This document shows, in pieces, positions 1-8,884 of a stretch of DNA of 64,000 nt. The notes below the pieces were generated by a model, which saw only the letters and a program-made list of their open reading frames with translations, was not told where the DNA came from and did not search any database. How positions within the stretch are numbered: position 1 is the stretch's first letter; each line of letters starts with the position of its first letter. The stretch comes from Chitinivibrionales bacterium (GTDB lineage: Bacteria > Fibrobacterota > Chitinivibrionia > Chitinivibrionales > FEN-1185), in assembly GCA_035516255.1 (NCBI GenBank), contig DATJAL010000035.1:1-64000 (forward strand), read 5' to 3'. A program made the translations under genes and the position numbers.

Positions 1-229
1 CCATACAGAACTGAATCCATTTTCTCTCAAAGATGCAATAGAACGAAAACTCAAAGCCATTTTCAAACAAGTCTTGGTTACCTCATTTGTGAGACGACGA
101 CTTTGAGCCTTCGGTTACCTTTTTAAATGAGCCGATACGTGAAAGGGCAACAAGCGACAAAGTAAAAAACGATTTTTAAACGATCGACGGGAAATTGCTT
201 CATCGTTTACACGCGGACCGGGATTCTTT
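1..229. other. Left-edge intergenic stretch
   Basis: No gene is visible here. It lies downstream of miaA (minus strand). It is moderately AT-rich and holds two short direct copies of the word GGTTACC (near 77 and 113), but I see no RNA gene, clear terminator or coding frame. Confidence 0.5.
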
Positions 230-1183
230 TCATCCTTTGAAACATTCTTCTATAAATTCTTCAACCATCTTCCCCGTCTTTGCTCCCGCCTCAACCTCTC
301 TTCCTTTTACTTGATGCCTGAACCACGTCACCTGCCGCTTCGCATAGTTCCTCGTGTTCCGCTTTATTTTTTCAATGGCCTGCTCAAGCGTTGCCTTTTT
401 TTCCTCTACGTCAAACAGCTCCCTGTATCCCACGCAAAACATACCGGGCGAGTTTTTGTCGTACCCCTGGCCGCGCAGCGACATGAATTCCTTCCAAAGC
501 CCCGTTTTTATCATGCCGTCAACGCGGCTGTCGATGCGCGCATACAGTTCCTCGCGCGGCCGGGTCAGCACCATGACATAAAATTCAAAATCATCCGGCG
601 GCGCGGTGCGTTTTTTGAGTTCGGAAAATGGAACGCCGGTACTGTGATACACCTCGAGCGCGCGGATATTTCTTTTGATATTCGACGCATGGCTCTGCGA
701 CGCGGTGAGCGGATCAACTTTCGCGAGCTCGGCAAACACGACTTCAGCTCCCGACTCTTCAGCTATTTTCCGGTACTGCCCGCGCAGATCCTTGTCTTCC
801 TCGACCTGCGGACCGATCCCCTGGCTCAGGCACTGGAAATACAGCCCGCTTCCCCCGCACACGAGCACGCGCCTGCCCGCCGCCGCCTGCTCGCGGATGA
901 CCGCGGACGCGTCCCGGGCGTAATTGAATGCCGAATATTTTTTATCGGGATCAATGATGTCGATCAACCAATGGCGCACCCGCGACGATTCCTCAGGCGA
1001 CGGTTTTGCCGTGCCGATGTCCATTTTTCTGTATATTTGGCGCGAATCGCACGACACGATGCCGCAGCCGAGGCTCTCGCACGCGTAAAGCGCGGCATCG
1101 GACTTTCCCGAGGACGTGGGGCCGAGCAGCACCGGGACCTTTATTTTTTCCTTCGCGCCCAAGTTGACTCGCCTCTTCAGCAA
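230..1183 (-). CDS. miaA: tRNA dimethylallyltransferase MiaA
   Basis: MiaA transfers the dimethylallyl group of DMAPP to N6 of A37 in tRNAs that read UNN codons (i6A37). The 317 residues match the usual family length. A P-loop GPTSSGKS is at residues 21-28, the catalytic/tRNA-binding motif DSRQIY (usually DSxQxY) at 46-51, GTAKP at 57-61 and the CGGSGLYF motif near 109-116; the C-terminal part has the NYAKRQxTWFR signature. The full frame begins with a TTG at 1183. A second TTG at 1162 has a better Shine-Dalgarno (GAGG, about 9 nt upstream), so the start may be 7 codons further in. It is divergent from the deacetylase-family gene, with fewer than 60 bp between the starts. Confidence 0.96.
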   Translation of the reverse strand: MLKRRVNLGAKEKIKVPVLLGPTSSGKSDAALYACESLGCGIVSCDSRQIYRKMDIGTAKPSPEESSRVRHWLIDIIDPDKKYSAFNYARDASAVIREQAAAGRRVLVCGGSGLYFQCLSQGIGPQVEEDKDLRGQYRKIAEESGAEVVFAELAKVDPLTASQSHASNIKRNIRALEVYHSTGVPFSELKKRTAPPDDFEFYVMVLTRPREELYARIDSRVDGMIKTGLWKEFMSLRGQGYDKNSPGMFCVGYRELFDVEEKKATLEQAIEKIKRNTRNYAKRQVTWFRHQVKGREVEAGAKTGKMVEEFIEECFKG

Positions 1184-1216
1184 TGGGTATTTTTACCTAC
1201 AATCCGGGAGACAGCC

Positions 1217-2380
1217 ATTACCAAAAAACCTTCCTTTTTCCGCAGCCAATTCTTCAGCTCCGCTGGTATTTTCATTGCCGTTTTTGCCCTGTGCCTCGCC
1301 GTGGTCATTGTAAAGCGCCGCAGTTTTTCAGGGTTGCTGCACAAGGGCCGGGCCATGGTCGCCGCAGCGGAAACCAAAATGAAAAATACAACGGGCGCCG
1401 GCAGCGGTTCCCTGGAATCCGTTTTGCGGAAACAGCTTGGCGAGCTTGAAGTGCGCCCCTCAGACATCATGGTCAAAACGCTGCCGAACCGTTCCGTGAT
1501 CCTGCAGGCCGCGGTTCCCAGGGGTAAACCCGCGGAATGGATCGTGTCACAGCTCGCCGCTTCGGTGGAAGGCACGCCTTACACTCTCGCCGACTGCGTG
1601 TTTGACGAAAAAAAGCAGTCGTACACCATGCAATTCGCCTCGTCGTCGAAAAACGACCCGCCCTTGACGCTGGTGGTGCTCAATTCGGACCGTTATTCCA
1701 GCGCGACCGCGCTCATGGCCGTAATCGTTGAAAACCTGGAAAACGCCGAATACCAGACCGCGGCGGCGCTGCTTTCGTTTCCGGAACCGTTTTCGGTGTC
1801 CATTGCGCCGGTCGGCAAGAAAGCTTCTCTTATGGCGCAGCTTGCCGGCCAATATAAAAAGGAGGTCATCATCCGTTTGCCGCTCGAGCCGGCAGCGACG
1901 GTGCCGCCGGAGTTCGAAAACACGACGATCATGGTTCACTTTACTCGGGAGAAAATCCACCCGATCATTGCCGGCGCGCTGCGGCTCATCCCGGATGCAA
2001 AGGGGTTTTCCAACCTCTGGGGCTCGCGCGGCCTCGAGGATTCGCGGCTCATGGCGATCGTGCTTGACGAGATGAAAAAACAGCACGGATATTTCATCGA
2101 GGCGCCGGCGGCCAAAAATTCGGTCGCGGCTTCGGCCGCCGCGTCCGCCGGTCTGCCCTACGCCGAAATGGCCGGCCAGCTCGAGAAGACCGCTCCGGCC
2201 GAGCTTATCGCAGAAATCAAGCGTTGGGCCGCTGTCGCGCAGGTGAAGGGTACGATTGCCGTTCGCGCGAAGGCGGGCAGGCAGCTTGCCGATGCGCTCA
2301 AGACGTCCCTTCCGTTTCTCAGGCAGAACGGCATCCGGCTCGTCTATGTTTCCGAGATAGTCAAGCGCGCGGGCGATTGA
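1217..2380 (+). CDS. Divergent polysaccharide deacetylase family protein (YibQ-like)
   Basis: A membrane-anchored protein with one N-terminal transmembrane segment (about residues 11-30, a GIFIAVFALCLAVVIV-type stretch) followed by a YibQ/DUF610-type domain, a NodB-like fold. Family marks are RLPLEP after the first strand, a middle block ending in GxSNLWGSR that replaces the usual NHMGSR, and a C-terminal SVAASAAASAGLPY block. The zinc-binding residues of true deacetylases are not obvious, as is common in this family. No ATG, GTG or TTG lies in frame between the miaA start and the membrane segment. An ATT at 1217 has GGGAG 6 nt upstream and gives MTKKPSFF and a full anchor, so I place the start there. 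The first in-frame ATG (1355) would remove the anchor. Probable periplasmic envelope role. Confidence 0.75.
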   Translation: MTKKPSFFRSQFFSSAGIFIAVFALCLAVVIVKRRSFSGLLHKGRAMVAAAETKMKNTTGAGSGSLESVLRKQLGELEVRPSDIMVKTLPNRSVILQAAVPRGKPAEWIVSQLAASVEGTPYTLADCVFDEKKQSYTMQFASSSKNDPPLTLVVLNSDRYSSATALMAVIVENLENAEYQTAAALLSFPEPFSVSIAPVGKKASLMAQLAGQYKKEVIIRLPLEPAATVPPEFENTTIMVHFTREKIHPIIAGALRLIPDAKGFSNLWGSRGLEDSRLMAIVLDEMKKQHGYFIEAPAAKNSVAASAAASAGLPYAEMAGQLEKTAPAELIAEIKRWAAVAQVKGTIAVRAKAGRQLADALKTSLPFLRQNGIRLVYVSEIVKRAGD

Positions 2381-2496
2381 GCGCCATGAATGCCCTGATT
2401 TTGAGCGGGGAAAAAGATTTCTCATTCAACAACCATTTTGTAGTACCTACTTAAAAACGCAATTAATTATTCTTGTATAAGAAAAGGAGAAACCCC

Positions 2497-3207
2497 ATGG
2501 CCACCCTCGGCGTGAATCTCGACCACATCGCCACCCTGCGGCAGGCGCGCGGCGGCAAGGAGCCCGACCCGGTGCAGGCCTCGGTGATCGCGGAACTAGC
2601 GGGCGCGCACGGCATCACCGTGCACCTTCGTGAGGACCGGCGCCACGTCCAGGACCGAGACGTGTACCTGCTCAAACAGACCGTTGCCACCCGGCTCAAC
2701 CTCGAAATGGCCGCCACGCCCGAGATCGTCAAGATCGCCATTGACGTCCTTCCTTTCATGGTGACGCTGGTGCCCGAAAAGCGCGAGGAGCGCACTACCG
2801 AAAGCGGCCTGCGCCTCAACGGCAAGGAGCGCGACCTCGAAAAGACCATCGAGTCGTTCCACAACAACACCATCCTCGTGAGCCTTTTCATCGATCCCGA
2901 CATCGCGCAGGTCAAGGCCGCAAAGCGCACGGGCGCGTCGCATGTCGAGCTGCACACCGGCTATTATGCCAACGCAAAAGGCCAGGCGTCGTTCGACGAG
3001 CTCGAGCGCCTGCGCGACGCCGCGCTCGCGGCGCGCAAGCTCGGCCTCCACGTCAACGCGGGCCACGGCCTCAATTACCACAACGTGGCGCCGGTGGCCG
3101 GCATTGACGGAATGGAAGAGCTCAACATCGGGCACAGCATCATTTCACGCGCGGTGCTGGTGGGGCTCGATGAAGCGGTGAGGGAAATGATAGCGTTGAT
3201 TGGATAA
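2497..3207 (+). CDS. pdxJ: Pyridoxine 5'-phosphate synthase PdxJ
   Basis: Catalyses the last ring-closing step of the DXP-dependent vitamin B6 pathway: 1-deoxy-D-xylulose 5-phosphate plus 3-amino-2-oxopropyl phosphate gives pyridoxine 5'-phosphate. It is a 236-residue TIM barrel of normal length. Diagnostic motifs are [15 protein letters not shown] at the N-terminus, [19 protein letters not shown] in the first third, SLFIDPD in the middle, and [13 protein letters not shown] plus [12 protein letters not shown] near the C-terminus. The open frame extends to 2473, but the ATG at 2497 has AAGGAG about 8 nt upstream and gives the family-typical start [12 protein letters not shown]. Confidence 0.97.
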   Translation: MATLGVNLDHIATLRQARGGKEPDPVQASVIAELAGAHGITVHLREDRRHVQDRDVYLLKQTVATRLNLEMAATPEIVKIAIDVLPFMVTLVPEKREERTTESGLRLNGKERDLEKTIESFHNNTILVSLFIDPDIAQVKAAKRTGASHVELHTGYYANAKGQASFDELERLRDAALAARKLGLHVNAGHGLNYHNVAPVAGIDGMEELNIGHSIISRAVLVGLDEAVREMIALIG

Positions 3208-3438
3208 ATAGTTCGTTATAAAAAAATAGCCGGGCCTTCCGTAATTAATTTTTCCATTCTGGCAATGGAATAATGGTTGCTTACCCGACTGTCAGAAGCG
3301 TATCTTTTCTTTAACTATTCAAATTCCACTATTGGCCCGGTTAAACGATCCGGGCGTCTCATCATCAATTCTTTTCAGATCTAATTGTAATTTTAGTTTG
3401 TCAAAGAAGAATAAAGTTTTTCAGGGAATAACCCCGCC
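3208..3438. other. Intergenic region with GC hairpin
   Basis: Between pdxJ and the next plus-strand gene. A 6-bp GC stem (GCCCGG / CCGGGC, 3335-3340 with 3350-3355, 9-nt loop) is present without a following T-run, so it is a possible but weak terminator of pdxJ. The rest is AT-rich and probably holds the promoter of the downstream gene. Confidence 0.35.
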
Positions 3439-4464
3439 ATGAAAAAAGCCTTTATGCTTTATTTATTATCCGCTTTTTGCGGTTTTGCACAGGAGCCCTC
3501 CGATTATTATAATAAACCCGTTCAGGAACTTCGCGAAAAAACCGGAATCTGCTGGGACACTGCGATCGCGCACAATGCCGGATACCGGCAATGCAACCAG
3601 GAACTTTTACAGTGGGCGGACAGAAACAGGGACAAGTACGGTTTTTTATCGGTTGCCTTTAAAGATTCTGGCGTCGTCCAGATAACCCTGCTTGCCGATT
3701 GCAGGACCCTGAGAAGCGGAAGCGTCACCGAGTATTTCATGGTCCTGACCTCGCGCTCGAATTCGCTGAAAATCGCATTTGAAAACATTCGCTCGCACGC
3801 CAAAGACTGCCAGGCGGGCTTCCGGAATTCTCTCAAGACCGAACTCGCGCATCTCGTTTCTGCCCTTCCCGATTCAATAACATGGAGCGGCAAGCTCGGG
3901 TACCCCAGCCGCGGGCTGGGATATACCGGCTTTACAGATGAGCCTGCCAAAAAAATTTCCGCGACCGACAGCATTTTCGCAGCGATCAAGGCCGATTCCG
4001 CCCGGTTGGCCGATTCCATTGCGCGCATGTTTTCGAGAGCCGATTCAATCGTCCGGGCTGATTCACCAGCCCATTCAAAAATTGAGGCTGCGCCTGTCGA
4101 CACCCTCGCCTTGCAGAGAGAGGTCGACAGCATTGTCGCGGTCGTGGGCGCAGACAGCAGCGACATCGAACACCGGGACCAGGTGATATTCAAATACCAG
4201 CCGATTCTCCAGGATAATGATAAAACCGTCGGCGCGAAGCTGGAATGCCTGCAGGATCTGCTCGCGCGCAAAAAACGCAAAACGGCCGCTGTCGTGGAAT
4301 ACCTGAGGGCACTGCAGAAATTATGCCTTGACAAGCAGAGTTTTTATTACACCGTGCGCAAGACCATCGCTGCGGAAGAGAAGGCGGAAAATATGCGGAA
4401 TTTCAAGAAGGCGCAGGAGAACGGCACAAAGGTGCAGGCGATGCTCGACAAGCTGTCGCAATAA
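3439..4464 (+). CDS. Secreted hypothetical protein with ADS-rich helical linker
   Basis: I do not recognise a family. The 341-residue product has a signal peptide (MKKAFMLYLLSAFCGFA, cleavage near residue 17), so it is exported. Residues about 20-160 form a compact, Cys-containing region. Residues about 175-215 are built from ADSI/ADSA-type units that look helical, and the C-terminal 120 residues are charged and probably coiled-coil (EEKAENMRNFKKAQENG). GGAATAACCCCGCC precedes the ATG, so the ribosome site is weak. It stands alone between pdxJ and convergent minus-strand genes. Likely a periplasmic structural protein; no function is proposed. Confidence 0.7.
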   Translation: MKKAFMLYLLSAFCGFAQEPSDYYNKPVQELREKTGICWDTAIAHNAGYRQCNQELLQWADRNRDKYGFLSVAFKDSGVVQITLLADCRTLRSGSVTEYFMVLTSRSNSLKIAFENIRSHAKDCQAGFRNSLKTELAHLVSALPDSITWSGKLGYPSRGLGYTGFTDEPAKKISATDSIFAAIKADSARLADSIARMFSRADSIVRADSPAHSKIEAAPVDTLALQREVDSIVAVVGADSSDIEHRDQVIFKYQPILQDNDKTVGAKLECLQDLLARKKRKTAAVVEYLRALQKLCLDKQSFYYTVRKTIAAEEKAENMRNFKKAQENGTKVQAMLDKLSQ

Positions 4465-4503
4465 GGAAATTATTCCTGGCATCTGGACCGCTGATCTTAC
4501 TTG

Positions 4504-5328
4504 TCAATTACTTGAATACCTCACCGAAACCCCGTACACCCCGCTCGTGGAACCCGTGCCGCCGGTCACGAAGAAATATCGGACGGCGTCCATGGGAGGC
4601 ACCGCGAGCTTCGCGTTCAAGGCGCCGCCGGAATTGTCGTCCGACGCTGTCACGCTGTCGCCGTTCGCCGATTGAAGGCAGATCTTCGTGTCGGCGTTGC
4701 CCACGGTTCGGATGATATAATTGTCAGAAGAGAACGACGTGAAATAAAACCAGTCGGTGTCGCCCGGCGTAAGGGTGCGGATGGTGAAGAATTCCGCGTC
4801 TCCTGTCATAATGGGATATAGTTGCTGCGGACTGGTTTTTGAGTCGGGTTCTTGGCTGTCGATGGAATTGCCGTAAACGGTTTGAAACGGTTTCAAAGTG
4901 AGGCAGTACGTTCCTGAATCATATGAATAGGTCGCGGAAATCCGAACGTATGCTGTGTCGGTCGTATCGCTTATCCAAACGACCGGGCGGAAATCATTGT
5001 ACGTTCTTCCTGAACCGGTGGTGACAAGGGAGAAAGTTCCGGCCTTGATAACGGTGTATTGTAAGTCAACTTGTTCATACAGCGCGAGGACATACGTGGA
5101 GTCCTTTTTCGCCGGAATCGCGTACCAGTTCGTCCCGCCAGGTCCGACAAATTCCTGCCCTATGCTGTCGCCGATGTCAAGCAGCCGCAGGTTTGGCATT
5201 TTTAGCGGATAATCGCCGGGATTGAGGTCCGGTTTTAGGAACGCGGTCCAGGGCATGAAATAGTCGGAACAGGTGCATGCGCCGAAAAACACGCAAAGAA
5301 TCAGGGTGCGAAACATGGTTTTGTTCAT
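4504..5328 (-). CDS. Lipoprotein with two PPC-like beta-sandwich domains
   Basis: A 274-residue exported protein with a lipobox-like end to its signal peptide (LCVFFGAC, Cys18). The mature part looks like two bacterial pre-peptidase C-terminal (PPC) domains, about residues 48-150 and 165-274. Each has the typical DTDWFYF / TNWYAI strand, a long Thr/Ser-rich middle and a final Y-x-V/L-x-V strand (GTYCLTLKP and GVYGVSVRY). PPC domains usually help secretion or carbohydrate/protein binding; no catalytic domain is attached. Its ATG overlaps the stop of the upstream gene by 4 bp (ATGA), so the two are translationally coupled and probably work together at the cell surface. Confidence 0.72.
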   Translation of the reverse strand: MNKTMFRTLILCVFFGACTCSDYFMPWTAFLKPDLNPGDYPLKMPNLRLLDIGDSIGQEFVGPGGTNWYAIPAKKDSTYVLALYEQVDLQYTVIKAGTFSLVTTGSGRTYNDFRPVVWISDTTDTAYVRISATYSYDSGTYCLTLKPFQTVYGNSIDSQEPDSKTSPQQLYPIMTGDAEFFTIRTLTPGDTDWFYFTSFSSDNYIIRTVGNADTKICLQSANGDSVTASDDNSGGALNAKLAVPPMDAVRYFFVTGGTGSTSGVYGVSVRYSSN

Positions 5329-6566
5329 GGTGATTCCTTCTGTCCCGGACTACTCGACGGTCCGCCATGAATCGGATTCTTCAGGAACAATACCTGCAGG
5401 TTAAAACCGATCCAATAGCTGGCGCTGGCGGGTTCCCAGAACGACATCTTTTCCGCAGGCTCGCCGTAAACGCTCGCCGTGGCGGTATCGGTGTTGCTTT
5501 TTCCGAAACCGTACAGCATCGCGTATGGCCCGAATTTGAGCGATATGCTGCTGCCGAGACGGGTCTGCATATACAGGTCCAGACGGAATGATGCCTTGCT
5601 GCCCAAGGTGACCGCCGGGTAATTATAGCTGACGTCGGAACCGGTCACGTCTTCGGTGATCTGCATCTGGCCGAAGAACATCAGGTCAACGCGCGGTTCG
5701 ATGCCCAGCAGCCACCGGCCCGAAAGCGGTTTTGTGATAACGGCGCCGATGGGAACGCTAAACCAGTAATAGGTTTCGGACATGGTCGTTCCGGGCGGCA
5801 CATAGGCCTGCTCGCTGTAAAGAACCATGTCGCGGTACCACAGCTTGGCGTCCAGCCCGGAATAAACGGCCGTCGGCCATGATGCATTTGTAAAGACATA
5901 GCCTATGTCGCAACCGCCCATGAGGAAAATATTGTCCTTCTGGTCCTTGTGTGGAACGAACTCGATTCCCACGGGAACGCCCGCGCTGTCCAAAACGCCG
6001 CCCTGCTCGGAGCCGTCGTAAGTGTTGCCCATGCCGACGAGCAGCGCCACTCTGGGACGGATGAGCAGGTGCGGCCCGGGCAAATAACGGGTTATGCCGA
6101 AATTGACCCCAAGCATACCGCCGTATTCGGAGCTCTTGGGCTCGCCCGAAATTTTTGGGGACCGAAGATACTGGTCGCGGAACTGCTGCACCAGCGGATC
6201 GATCTCGATATGCTCGTTATAATAGAAATAGCTCGCCTGAGGCCCGACCGCGATGGTCTTTCCGTAATTGAAAAGCGAAAACCGCGGAAAGGTCTGCTCC
6301 TCGGGTTGCGTTTTCGGCGCGATGACGGGTGGAACGGTGTCCCGATTATTCCCAACCTCCTCTATTGCCGGTTCTTTCTCCCGCAACGGTTTCTGTGCCG
6401 GCAGGGTGTTTACCGGTGCGCTTTTCTTTATGATTATCGTATCACCCTGCTCGGTGATCCCGCTTTGCTCTTGAGCCGCAGGCGGGCTCATTTCTGCTGA
6501 TCCAGAAATAAAAAGCATCAAAATGGCACTCATGAAACTCGTGTGCGTCCGGGTGTATGATTGCAT
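5325..6566 (-). CDS. Putative outer-membrane beta-barrel protein
   Basis: 413 residues with a signal peptide (about residues 1-25), a Pro/Glu/Thr-rich linker (about 45-95) and then a long region of alternating aromatic, polar and glycine residues resembling amphipathic beta-strands (YFYYNEHIEI, LLGIEPRVDLMFF, SISLKFGPYAMLYGFG). This suggests an outer-membrane barrel; no exact family is recognised. It is the first gene of a two-gene unit with the PPC lipoprotein (4-bp overlap). Function unknown. Confidence 0.65.
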   Translation of the reverse strand: MQSYTRTHTSFMSAILMLFISGSAEMSPPAAQEQSGITEQGDTIIIKKSAPVNTLPAQKPLREKEPAIEEVGNNRDTVPPVIAPKTQPEEQTFPRFSLFNYGKTIAVGPQASYFYYNEHIEIDPLVQQFRDQYLRSPKISGEPKSSEYGGMLGVNFGITRYLPGPHLLIRPRVALLVGMGNTYDGSEQGGVLDSAGVPVGIEFVPHKDQKDNIFLMGGCDIGYVFTNASWPTAVYSGLDAKLWYRDMVLYSEQAYVPPGTTMSETYYWFSVPIGAVITKPLSGRWLLGIEPRVDLMFFGQMQITEDVTGSDVSYNYPAVTLGSKASFRLDLYMQTRLGSSISLKFGPYAMLYGFGKSNTDTATASVYGEPAEKMSFWEPASASYWIGFNLQVLFLKNPIHGGPSSSPGQKESP

Positions 6567-6786
6567 TTCAAGGCACCCCTTTTATCCTGCGCGGCTGTAA
6601 AGCGTCAGTGTCCAATGCCGACGGTTTTTAATCCAGATATTAAGAATATGATGATTGCGCTTGAAAAACAATGGGGAATGCGGGAAAAATGTCTCCTGAA
6701 GCAATTACCGTTTCTCAGCAAACAATTTCATAGGAAATGCGCCACGGCATTTACAAGATGATAAAAATCGAAAACGGCCCGACACA

Positions 6787-8733
6787 TCACTGGTATTGCA
6801 GCGCAGTCTGTCTTTTTATCTCCTTGACGCGGTGCGCGGCCTTTTCGACATTCGACATGGTAACGCTGTCCGGATGCAGCTTATACGCTGTCTTCAGTTC
6901 ACGCAGGCCTTGGTCGCAGCGTCCGATCTCGAGGTAATACAGTCCGAGATTGGTATGCGCCTCATAATGATCCGCATCGTCGATATGCAGGTCGATGGCG
7001 GCATTAAATTCCCGTGCCGCCTCCTCGCGCATTCCCTTTCCATACAGCAGCGCGCCGAGGTTGTTGTGCGCGTGGTAATCCTTGGGATTGTACTTGAGCG
7101 CGAGACGGTAGGCCGGTATCGCCCGGTCGAAATCACCGCACTGGTGAAAGATGTTGGCGATCCGGTAATACGAATAGGCGTCCAGGTAGTCCTCCCGGAT
7201 TTTCACCAGCGCTCCGGGGTCGTTGTTCACGAATTCGGGAATGTTCGCGGCGCGGTCATCGCCCGTAAAATGATCGAGAACGACGGGCGGCGCGCTGTTC
7301 CCATTTTCATCGATGTGCGCAAGAAAAAGCTGGGTATAGGGGCCGTTCACCTTCGACGAGAAGACCAGCCAGCGCCCGTTGGGCGAAAAACTGTGCCACG
7401 AATTCATGCGGGCCGTGTTGCACGCGAGCTCCCGCGCCTCGCCCCCCTGCGCGGGCATGATGTACAGCTTGCTGTCCGGCTGGAGCAGCATGTAATTGGC
7501 AGCTTTACAAAAGACAATCCACTTGCCGTCAGGCGAGTATTTCGCGAAATAGTTGCTCATGCCGTTGTTCGATGCTCCCGCGAGGGGCTGGGGCGCCCCT
7601 CCCCTGCCGCCGTTGAACGGGATCCGGTACAGATCGTACTTGTAGGAACTGCCGTCGTGGGCGATGAAGGATTCCGCCAAGGGCCCGCCCACAAGCGCCG
7701 TGTGCAGCTTGCGGATCGCCTCGATGTCGTACGCCTTGCTCCGGGGATACACGAGATAATTGCCGTCCGGGCTCCAGGTGGCGTTGGTCTGCACGAAGCG
7801 CCGGTCGTCCGCGCCGGGAAGTGCCGTGAAGGTTTTGGTCTGCCGGTCGTAAATCGCAATGATCCCCTTGATAAGGAAAAACAACTGCGAGAACATGAGG
7901 TCGGGGCGGTAGACCGCGAGCGCCTGGTCCTTGACCGTCCCGGCCACATATCGGCCATCCGGTGAAACCTGGCAAAGGAGGCCGAAGGTAGGGTCCTTTT
8001 CTTCCTTTTTATATGAAGCCCAGCTGATGATTTTTGTTCTGTCAAGCAGAATGTCCTGCGCGACGGGCATGACCGCGTAGGCGCCCTTGTCGTTGCCGGA
8101 ATCAACCTCCAGGCCGATGGTTGCGCCGTCCTTTGAAAACGAATGGCAATTGCCGCACACGGGCAGCTTCCGGAGCACGACGCGTGGCGGGTCATCGGAA
8201 GAGGCCGAGCCGAACCGCCATTGGATGTTCGTGGGGTCCTTCACCGCTTCCTCAAAGGGCAAATTGACTTCGCGGTAGAAAATGGGCGCAGCCACCGCGT
8301 CCTTTGAGGTCCCGAACTCGAAGGTACCCTCCGACACGATTGTTCGCGGTCTCTCGTCTGAAAAGCCGCGTATCATGACGCTGGCTTTCTTTTCCATGGA
8401 CCGCTTTTTAATTGTTTCCCAAGCTTCTTTTGAAGGCCGCCACTGTTTCGCATCGGCACGGTAGGACAACGGCCTCCCGCCGTCTTGGAACTCCATTGTA
8501 ATTTTCCAGAAGCCCACGTTCAGGTTGATGTCCCGCCATTTAAACGTCGGCGCGACGATGTCGGCGGGAAACAGGCTGCCCTCGTACGGATACTCCACGA
8601 TTATGCTGGTGCATAGTTCGTCACGGTGAGGCACGAGCCGGGGAAGAAAAACGAGGGCAGCGATAAGAACAACGGCTGCAGCGACGATGATTCCTGCTGT
8701 CAAAGGTCGTTTTGAACGGGTCGATTGATTCAT
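6787..8733 (-). CDS. PD40/TolB-like beta-propeller and TPR protein with a CXXCH motif
   Basis: 648 residues, anchored or exported by a hydrophobic segment at about 12-31. The order is: an N-terminal domain (35-150), a CGNCH motif at 193-197 in a PVCGNCHSFS context, WD40-like/PD40 propeller blades at about 230-520 (FAKYSPDGKWIVFCK, SWHSFSPNGRWLVFSSK and similar), and about three TPR units at 540-635. CXXCH is the covalent haem c attachment signature, and the motif sits in this context in many FCB-group propeller proteins, so a single-haem role is plausible but unproven. Probably a periplasmic or surface sensor or scaffold. It lies upstream of the barrel/PPC pair on the same strand. Confidence 0.75.
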   Translation of the reverse strand: MNQSTRSKRPLTAGIIVAAAVVLIAALVFLPRLVPHRDELCTSIIVEYPYEGSLFPADIVAPTFKWRDINLNVGFWKITMEFQDGGRPLSYRADAKQWRPSKEAWETIKKRSMEKKASVMIRGFSDERPRTIVSEGTFEFGTSKDAVAAPIFYREVNLPFEEAVKDPTNIQWRFGSASSDDPPRVVLRKLPVCGNCHSFSKDGATIGLEVDSGNDKGAYAVMPVAQDILLDRTKIISWASYKKEEKDPTFGLLCQVSPDGRYVAGTVKDQALAVYRPDLMFSQLFFLIKGIIAIYDRQTKTFTALPGADDRRFVQTNATWSPDGNYLVYPRSKAYDIEAIRKLHTALVGGPLAESFIAHDGSSYKYDLYRIPFNGGRGGAPQPLAGASNNGMSNYFAKYSPDGKWIVFCKAANYMLLQPDSKLYIMPAQGGEARELACNTARMNSWHSFSPNGRWLVFSSKVNGPYTQLFLAHIDENGNSAPPVVLDHFTGDDRAANIPEFVNNDPGALVKIREDYLDAYSYYRIANIFHQCGDFDRAIPAYRLALKYNPKDYHAHNNLGALLYGKGMREEAAREFNAAIDLHIDDADHYEAHTNLGLYYLEIGRCDQGLRELKTAYKLHPDSVTMSNVEKAAHRVKEIKRQTALQYQ

Positions 8734-8884
8734 GATTGTTGTTTATAAATTAAATCATCACCAGCGGTGAACGGTGAGTTTTGCGTGATTGCGGGAAAAG
8801 AAAAAAACACGGCCGGGAAAGTCGCGCATAGGTGACTTATCCAATGCAAGAAGCCCGCTGCGTACTTGATTGGCAGTCCCGCCA

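Noticed and set aside
311-1182. Plus-strand extension of the YibQ-like frame across miaA
   Set aside because: This part is antisense to the miaA catalytic domain and has no domain of its own; the real gene begins near 1217.
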